In this document: piece by piece, positions 15,438-19,586 of the stretch
Layout: every line of letters begins with the position of its first letter
How positions within the stretch are numbered: position 1 is the first letter of the stretch
NCBI GenBank assembly: GCA_017882405.1
Contig: JADGPO010000040.1
Location: 1-19,586, forward strand
Direction: 5' to 3'
Length of the DNA: 19,586 bases
Origin: Solirubrobacteraceae bacterium
GTDB lineage: Bacteria; Actinomycetota; Thermoleophilia; Solirubrobacterales; Solirubrobacteraceae
Notes under the pieces: generated by a model
What the model saw: the letters and a program-made list of their open reading frames with translations, nothing else
The model's database searches: none
Told to the model about the DNA's origin: nothing
Translations under genes and position numbers: made by a program

Positions 15438-16363
15438 CGATCGTTCTCCTCCGTTTGAGCCGAGTTGATGAACGCGATGCTCTGGGTGGCGTCGCGCATT
15501 GGTCCGCCGTCCACCGCCGGCTCGTCTGCGATGATCGCGGTGTCCTGTTCGAGCACGAGCCACCCGTCGTACTGGTGCTCGGCCAAGGCCTCCAGCACCG
15601 TCGCCACGGCGGCAGCGCCCTGTCCCAGCGGCACGAACAGTCCCTGCTGGGTGGCCTGCAGCAAAGTCAGACGCCCCGCGCGCAGCTCGGCGGCCACGGC
15701 CGCGTCGACGTCCTTGAGGTGCACGTGGGTGATGCGCTCGCCGTGCTCGGAGGCGAACGCGGCCGGGTCGGCGCCGCCGATCAGCAGATGACCGGTGTCC
15801 AGGCACCAGCCGACCTGGGTCTCGGTCAGCGCCCGCGCCACCTGGTCGGCGGTCTCGATCAGCGTGCCGACATGGGGGTGCAGCGCGAACGTGATCCCGT
15901 GCTCGGCGGCCAGCGCCTCGATCTGCGCCGCGTGGGCCGCCAGCCGCTGCCAGCCGGCGTCGTCGAGCGGCTCAGGGGTGCTCCAGGCGAGGTCCTGCAC
16001 GGCGGCCACCACCAGCACCTGACCGTCGGCGCGCGACAGCAGGTCGATCGTCTCCCGGGCCAGGCGGGCGGTCGTCTCCCGGTCGGCGTCGTGCAGGACG
16101 AGCGGCGTGAACGCGCCCACGAACGCCAGGCCGTGGTGGCGCAGCAGCGTGGCCAGGGCGGCGGGCTGTGATGCAAGGAAGCCGGGCGGCCCCAGCTCGG
16201 TGCCGCGCAGCCCCAGCTGGGCCATCTCGGCGAGGACCGTCTCGGCGGCCGGCATCCGGCCCCAGCCGGGCACCTCGCAGGCGCCCCACGAGATCGGCGC
16301 GCCCGCCAGCCGCTCCAGCATCGGACGGGCCCGGCTCGCCGGCTGCTCTCGTGTCTCGGCCAT
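15434..16363 (-). CDS. iolE: Myo-inosose-2 dehydratase / IolE-like TIM-barrel protein
   Basis: A 309-residue sugar phosphate isomerase/epimerase-fold protein, first gene of the operon. IolE dehydrates 2-keto-myo-inositol to THcHDO using a divalent metal. APISWGACEVPGWG (22-35) is the typical IolE start. LRGTELGPPGF follows, and likely metal ligands are E170, D189 (CLDTGHLLIGGADP), H215 (HVHLKDVD) and E272 (LEQD). Other epimerases of this fold act in inositol pathways, so an inosose isomerase or epimerase role is possible, but no other dehydratase candidate is present. ATG 16363 has AGAGGT about 4 nt upstream, and there is a ~54-nt leader from the predicted promoter. Confidence 0.9.
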   Translation of the reverse strand: MAETREQPASRARPMLERLAGAPISWGACEVPGWGRMPAAETVLAEMAQLGLRGTELGPPGFLASQPAALATLLRHHGLAFVGAFTPLVLHDADRETTARLARETIDLLSRADGQVLVVAAVQDLAWSTPEPLDDAGWQRLAAHAAQIEALAAEHGITFALHPHVGTLIETADQVARALTETQVGWCLDTGHLLIGGADPAAFASEHGERITHVHLKDVDAAVAAELRAGRLTLLQATQQGLFVPLGQGAAAVATVLEALAEHQYDGWLVLEQDTAIIADEPAVDGGPMRDATQSIAFINSAQTEENDR

Positions 16364-16394
16364 TGCACCTCTTTCCCTCTCCGTGACCGGAGCG

Positions 16395-16410
16395 CTTAGA
16401 GCGCTCTAAG
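16395..16410. promoter_or_regulatory. Operator O1: perfect 16-bp palindrome, LacI-family type
   Basis: CTTAGAGCGCTCTAAG is fully symmetric with a central CG, as in most LacI-family operators (an AGCGCT core, like that of cre sites). It lies at about +8 to +23 of the predicted iol transcript, where a bound repressor would block promoter clearance. An extra AGCGCT at 16391-16396 abuts it. The adjacent lacI-family gene is the obvious candidate regulator. Confidence 0.82.
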
Positions 16411-16423
16411 TCCGGAGGCGGCG

Positions 16424-16453
16424 ACTATATCCCCGACGGCGGGAGGAAGTCAA
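16424..16453 (-). promoter_or_regulatory. Promoter of the inositol operon
   Basis: On the minus strand: -35 TTGACT (complement of 16448-16453), an 18-nt spacer, -10 TATAGT (complement of 16424-16429). This is the best sigma-70-type promoter in the window. The start of transcription is expected near 16417, leaving a ~54-nt leader before iolE. Confidence 0.8.
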
Positions 16454-16466
16454 GAACGGCGGGGCT

Positions 16467-16475
16467 TTAGAGCGC
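16467..16475. promoter_or_regulatory. Operator O2: half-site matching O1
   Basis: TTAGAGCGC repeats nine consecutive bases of O1; the second half is poorly conserved (11 of 16 matches over the full length). Its centre is 71 bp from the O1 centre. It lies upstream of the iol -35 box and close to the predicted lacI promoter, so it could serve autoregulation or looping. Confidence 0.5.
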
Positions 16476-16486
16476 GACAACGCCGG

Positions 16487-16515
16487 TTGCGCGGCCACCG
16501 CGCGCTGAGTAAGCT
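16487..16515 (+). promoter_or_regulatory. Possible lacI promoter
   Basis: TTGCGC (16487-16492), a 17-nt spacer, then TAAGCT (16510-16515). Transcription would start around 16522, 8 nt before the lacI ATG, giving another nearly leaderless message. Matches to consensus are moderate. Confidence 0.4.
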
Positions 16516-16529
16516 CGCCCCGTTCGAGG

Positions 16530-17558
16530 ATGCCCAAGCGCGGCCCCAAGAGCCCTCCTGCGCAGCGATCGCCGACGATGGAGGACGTCGCGCGGGAGGC
16601 GGGCGTCTCGCGGGCGCTGGTCTCGCTGGTGATGCGCGATCAGGCGAACGTCTCCCCGGTCCGACGCGGCCGCGTGCTGGAGGTCGCCGATCGGCTCGGC
16701 TACCGGCCCAACGCGACGGCGCGCAGCCTGGCCAGCCGCCGCACCCGGACCGTCGGCGTGGTGCTCGACGATCTGCGCAATCCGTTCTTCGCCGAGATCG
16801 CCGGCGGGGTGCAGGAGCTGGCCTCCGAGCTCGGGTACCAGCTGCTGCTGGGTGCCGGCGGCCGCCTGGCGCGGCGCGAGCGGGAGGCGCTGGCCACGCT
16901 CCTGGAGTACCGGGTGGACGGCCTGATCCTGGTCAGCCCCCGGATGCGCGCCGCTGACATCGCGGGGGCCGCGGCCGAGGTCCCCGTGGTGGTCGTGGGG
17001 CGGCAGCTGCGAGGCCTCGACGGCGACTCGGTGCTGATCGACGAGCGCCACGGGACGGGGCTGGTGCTCGATCACCTGACCTCGCTCGGGCACGAGCGCA
17101 TCGTCCACGTCGGCGCCGGGCGCGGTGCCGGGGGTCCGCAGCGCCGCTCGGCCTATCTGCGCGGCATGCGCGCCCGTCGCCTGGGCTCCTACGCGCGGGT
17201 CATCCCCGGCGACTTCACCGAGGAGGCGGGCACCAACGCGGCCCGCGAGCTGCTGGCCGAGCCGGAGCTGCCGACCGCCGTGTTCGCCGCCAACGACATG
17301 GTGGCGGCCCGTCTGCTCGGCGAGTTCGACCGCGCCGGTGTCGCCGTTCCCGACGATGTCTCGATCGTCGGCTACGACAACATCTCAATCGCTCATCTGG
17401 CTCATGTGTCGCTGACGACCGTCGACCAGCCCCGCACCGAGATGGGTCGCATGGCGCTCGAGCTGCTGCTGGCGCGCATCGAGCAGCGCCGCCCGAGCGT
17501 CGTGCGCCTCGTCGAGCCGACACTCGTCGTACGCTCCACCACCGCTCGTCCTCGATGA
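16530..17558 (+). CDS. LacI family transcriptional regulator (probable inositol operon repressor)
   Basis: A 342-residue regulator. The helix-turn-helix is at 17-36 (MEDVAREAGVSRALVSLVM), the hinge helix is in YRPNATARSLASRRT, and a periplasmic-binding-protein type 1 effector domain (~65-335) runs from VGVVLDDLRNPFFAEIAGGV through AVFAANDMVAARLL and VSIVGYDN to VDQP. It is divergent from the iol operon, and two O1-type sites lie in the shared region, so local and autoregulatory control is likely. The inducer is probably inositol or an early intermediate; this is inferred. In Bacillus the inositol regulator is of the DeoR family and in Corynebacterium GntR, so this is an independent solution. 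Start 16530 (adjacent GAGG without spacing) or M17 (16578) are possible. The stop overlaps the next start (ATGA). Confidence 0.93.
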   Translation: MPKRGPKSPPAQRSPTMEDVAREAGVSRALVSLVMRDQANVSPVRRGRVLEVADRLGYRPNATARSLASRRTRTVGVVLDDLRNPFFAEIAGGVQELASELGYQLLLGAGGRLARREREALATLLEYRVDGLILVSPRMRAADIAGAAAEVPVVVVGRQLRGLDGDSVLIDERHGTGLVLDHLTSLGHERIVHVGAGRGAGGPQRRSAYLRGMRARRLGSYARVIPGDFTEEAGTNAARELLAEPELPTAVFAANDMVAARLLGEFDRAGVAVPDDVSIVGYDNISIAHLAHVSLTTVDQPRTEMGRMALELLLARIEQRRPSVVRLVEPTLVVRSTTARPR

Positions 17559-18697
17559 CCTCCGTCCTCGCCGCCACCCTCGTCGCCCCCCACCAGCTAG
17601 AGGTGCGCGAGTACCCGTACCCCTCAGAGCTCGAGCCGGGGGCCGTGCTGCTGCGGATGCTCGCCTCCGGCATCTGCGGCACCGACAAGCACACCTTCCG
17701 CGGCGAGACCGAGCAGTACGTGGGCACCGAATACGAGCGCTCCACGCCGTTTCCGATCATCCAGGGCCACGAGAACATCGGCGTCGTCGCCGAAATTGGA
17801 GACGGCGGCGCCCGAGCGTTCGACGGCAGCCCGCTCGGACCCGGCGATCGTGTCGTCCCCGCGCCCAACCGCGCCTGCGGCCACTGTCACATGTGCGCCC
17901 GCGGGTTTCCGTACTTCCTGTGTCGCAACCTGGAGAACTACGGCAACTCGATGACATGCGCGCAGGCGCCCCACCTGTTCGGTGGCTGGTCGCAGTACCT
18001 GTACCTCAAGCCCGGTACAGCTTTGTTCCGGGTACCCGGTACGTTGCCCGACGAAATCGCCGTGCTGACGGAGGTGTTCGCCGTCACCCACAGCCTGGAG
18101 CGGGCCGCGCGCCTGCCGCGCCCCAACGGCTGGCGACCCGGTGATGCCGTGGCGGTGATCGGCGCCGGCGCGCTCGGTCTGGCCCACGCGATCAAGGCCT
18201 CGCTGATGGGCGCCGGGCGGCTGTACGTGATCGACCCCTCGCAGCGGCGGCGCGAGCTTGCCGCGCGGCTGGCCGATGCGGTCGCGCTCGCGCCCGGAGA
18301 ACTCGCGGACGCGATCGACAGCGAAATCGATCTGGTGGTCAACGCCACCGGCTTTCCCGGCGCGTTCGCGCAGGCCGAGGCGATCGTGCGCGACGGGGGC
18401 ACGATCGTGGAGGTGGGGGCGTTCGTCGACATGGGCGGGGAGGCGTTCAACCCGGCGTCGATCTGCGGGCGCAGCCTGGCGCTGCTGGGCGTCGGCGGCG
18501 AGGACCTCAACGCCTACGACGGCACGCTGGCCCTGCTGGACCGCCACCAGCGCTCGATCCCGCTGCACGAGATGGTGTCGCATCGCTTCGACGTCGCCGA
18601 CGCGCCGGCGGCGATGGCGCTCGCCCTGGACGCCGACGCCAGCGCCAAGGTGCTGATCACGCCCGGCGGACCGTCAGCACCCGGCCGGGTAGATTGA
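17555..18697 (+). CDS. Zinc-dependent medium-chain dehydrogenase (sorbitol/threonine dehydrogenase-like)
   Basis: A 380-residue alcohol dehydrogenase of the MDR superfamily. Catalytic zinc ligands are expected at C41 (GICGTDKH) and H72/E73 (GHENIG). The structural zinc loop is C108, C111, C114 and C123, with the last gap one residue longer than usual. The Rossmann loop is VIGAGALGLAHA around 160-215. Substrate is unknown; the link with lacI (4-nt ATGA overlap) and the divergent iol operon suggests a polyol, inositol isomer or keto-inositol. Zinc dehydrogenases are known to oxidise keto-inositol in the Thermotoga inositol pathway, a possible parallel. metG follows after 8 nt. Confidence 0.88.
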   Translation: MTSVLAATLVAPHQLEVREYPYPSELEPGAVLLRMLASGICGTDKHTFRGETEQYVGTEYERSTPFPIIQGHENIGVVAEIGDGGARAFDGSPLGPGDRVVPAPNRACGHCHMCARGFPYFLCRNLENYGNSMTCAQAPHLFGGWSQYLYLKPGTALFRVPGTLPDEIAVLTEVFAVTHSLERAARLPRPNGWRPGDAVAVIGAGALGLAHAIKASLMGAGRLYVIDPSQRRRELAARLADAVALAPGELADAIDSEIDLVVNATGFPGAFAQAEAIVRDGGTIVEVGAFVDMGGEAFNPASICGRSLALLGVGGEDLNAYDGTLALLDRHQRSIPLHEMVSHRFDVADAPAAMALALDADASAKVLITPGGPSAPGRVD

Positions 18698-18705
18698 GAA
18701 TCGGC

Positions 18706-19586
18706 ATGGCTTTCTACATCACCACCGCGATCTCCTATGTCAACGGCGTGCCCCACCTGGGCCACGCCTACGAGGCGATCGCCACCGACGTGATCGCGCG
18801 CCACATGCGCCAGCGCAACGACGACGTCTTCTTTCTCACCGGCACCGACGAGCACGGCGAACCGGTCGCCGACGCCGCCAAGGCCCAGGGCATGGATCCC
18901 CAGGCACTGGCCGACCAGAACGCCGAGCGCTTCAAGGCGCTGTTGCCCCTGCTTGACATCTCCAACGACTTCTTCATCCGCACCACGGACGACGAGCACA
19001 GGCAGGCGGTGCAGGAGGTGCTGCAGCGGGTGCACGACTACGGGCACACCTACAAGGGCGTGTACGAGGGCTGGTACTGCCCGCGCTGTGCCGACTTCAA
19101 GGTCGAGAACGAGATCCTCGAGGGCAACCTCTGCCCGATCCACGAGACCCCGCTGACGCTCGAGCAGGAGGAGAACTGGTTCTTTCGCCTGTCGAGCTTC
19201 CAGGGTCCGCTCGAGCGCCTGTTCGCCGAGCACCGGGCGTTCGTGATGCCGCTGTCGCGCTACAACGAGGCCCACGCGTTCGTGCTCTCGGGCCTGCAGG
19301 ACGTGTCCCTGTCCCGTGCGCGCATGCACTGGGGCGTCCCCGTGCCGTGGGATCCCGACCACGTCTTCTACGTGTGGTTCGACGCGCTGCTCAACTACTA
19401 CACGGCGCTGCGCTACGCCCGCCCCGGCGAGGATCTGACCGAGCGCTTCTGGCCGGCCCAGTTCCACGTCATCGGCAAGGACATCCTCAAGTTCCACACG
19501 GTCTTCTGGCCGGCGATGCTGATGGCCGCCGACCTGCCGCTGCCCGAGCACGTGTTCGTGCACGGCTTCCTGCTGGGCGCCGACGG
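18706..19586 (+). CDS. metG: Methionine--tRNA ligase, N-terminal part (runs off the right edge)
   Basis: The first ~293 residues of a class I methionyl-tRNA synthetase. The HIGH signature is HLGH (residues 17-20) in ISYVNGVPHLGHAYEAI, followed by FLTGTDEHGEP. The inserted knuckle has a CxxC (YCPRCADF) and a CxxH (LCPIHETPL) of the single-zinc-type connective domain. ENWFFRLS, PVPWDPDHVFYVWFDAL and IGKDILKFHTVFWPAML are all typical. The KMSKS loop should follow beyond the window. ATG 18706 begins the conserved FYITTAISYVNG; only a weak GAGAA lies upstream, so it is probably translated with the preceding dehydrogenase. No independent promoter is evident. Confidence 0.97.
   Translation, partial: MAFYITTAISYVNGVPHLGHAYEAIATDVIARHMRQRNDDVFFLTGTDEHGEPVADAAKAQGMDPQALADQNAERFKALLPLLDISNDFFIRTTDDEHRQAVQEVLQRVHDYGHTYKGVYEGWYCPRCADFKVENEILEGNLCPIHETPLTLEQEENWFFRLSSFQGPLERLFAEHRAFVMPLSRYNEAHAFVLSGLQDVSLSRARMHWGVPVPWDPDHVFYVWFDALLNYYTALRYARPGEDLTERFWPAQFHVIGKDILKFHTVFWPAMLMAADLPLPEHVFVHGFLLGAD

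Noticed and set aside
16467..17108. 213-codon minus-strand open frame opposite lacI
   Set aside because: No recognisable domain, His/Arg/Ala-rich translation, and it lies antisense to a clear LacI-family gene and covers the O2 site.
18028..18039. 12-bp palindrome CCGGGTACCCGG with nearby CCCGGTAC repeats
   Set aside because: It lies inside the dehydrogenase coding sequence and is explained by Pro/Gly/Thr codons in GC-rich DNA; no promoter or gene start is close.

Overview
The window is about 19.6 kb of high-GC DNA, from a chromosome that looks actinobacterial. I suspect a Thermoleophilia/Solirubrobacterales-type soil lineage: a single-chain class II GlyRS, an FmdB-type zinc ribbon protein with a Ser/Asp/Lys tail, a Pro/Arg-rich LCP protein, GTG starts and tight 4-nt stop/start overlaps all fit. 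The lineage call is inference and the phylum call is firmer. No tRNA, rRNA, insertion sequence, CRISPR array or phage gene was seen.

Left part (1-4888), mostly housekeeping. The 5' part of glyS runs off the left edge on the minus strand. Divergent from it is a small FmdB zinc-ribbon gene. Between the two lies a perfect inverted repeat with CIRCE architecture, the HrcA heat-shock operator. Next come a gene with an AbiEi-like winged helix fused to a DUF559/Vsr-like nuclease fold (plus), a convergent LCP-family cell-wall gene (minus), and a divergent two-gene operon of a ROK sugar kinase and rsmI (plus).

Middle part (4885-16363), a ten-gene minus-strand operon for myo-inositol uptake and breakdown. 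In transcription order it is iolE, substrate-binding lipoprotein, permease, ATPase, iolC, a long IolG-like dehydrogenase (iolG2), iolG, iolD, iolB, iolA/mmsA. Most junctions are ATGA or GTGA overlaps. The exception is the 85-nt gap between binding protein and permease, which holds a perfect 11-bp stem with a 4-nt loop. The expected route is: inositol imported, IolG to 2-keto-myo-inositol, IolE dehydration, IolD ring opening, IolB isomerisation, IolC phosphorylation, an aldolase step not encoded here (IolJ is missing), then IolA making acetyl-CoA from malonic semialdehyde.

Control region (16364-16529). A strong sigma-70-type promoter (TTGACT, 18 nt, TATAGT) drives the operon. A perfect 16-bp palindrome with a central CG, typical of LacI-family operators, sits just downstream of the predicted start of transcription. 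A matching half-site lies 71 bp away, on the lacI side.

Right part (16530-19586). A divergent lacI-family regulator overlaps a zinc-dependent medium-chain dehydrogenase gene by 4 nt, followed after 8 nt by the 5' part of metG, which runs off the right edge. rsmI and metG are close neighbours in a number of actinobacteria. Here they lie on the same strand with the whole inositol block between them, so the block may have been inserted into a housekeeping neighbourhood.
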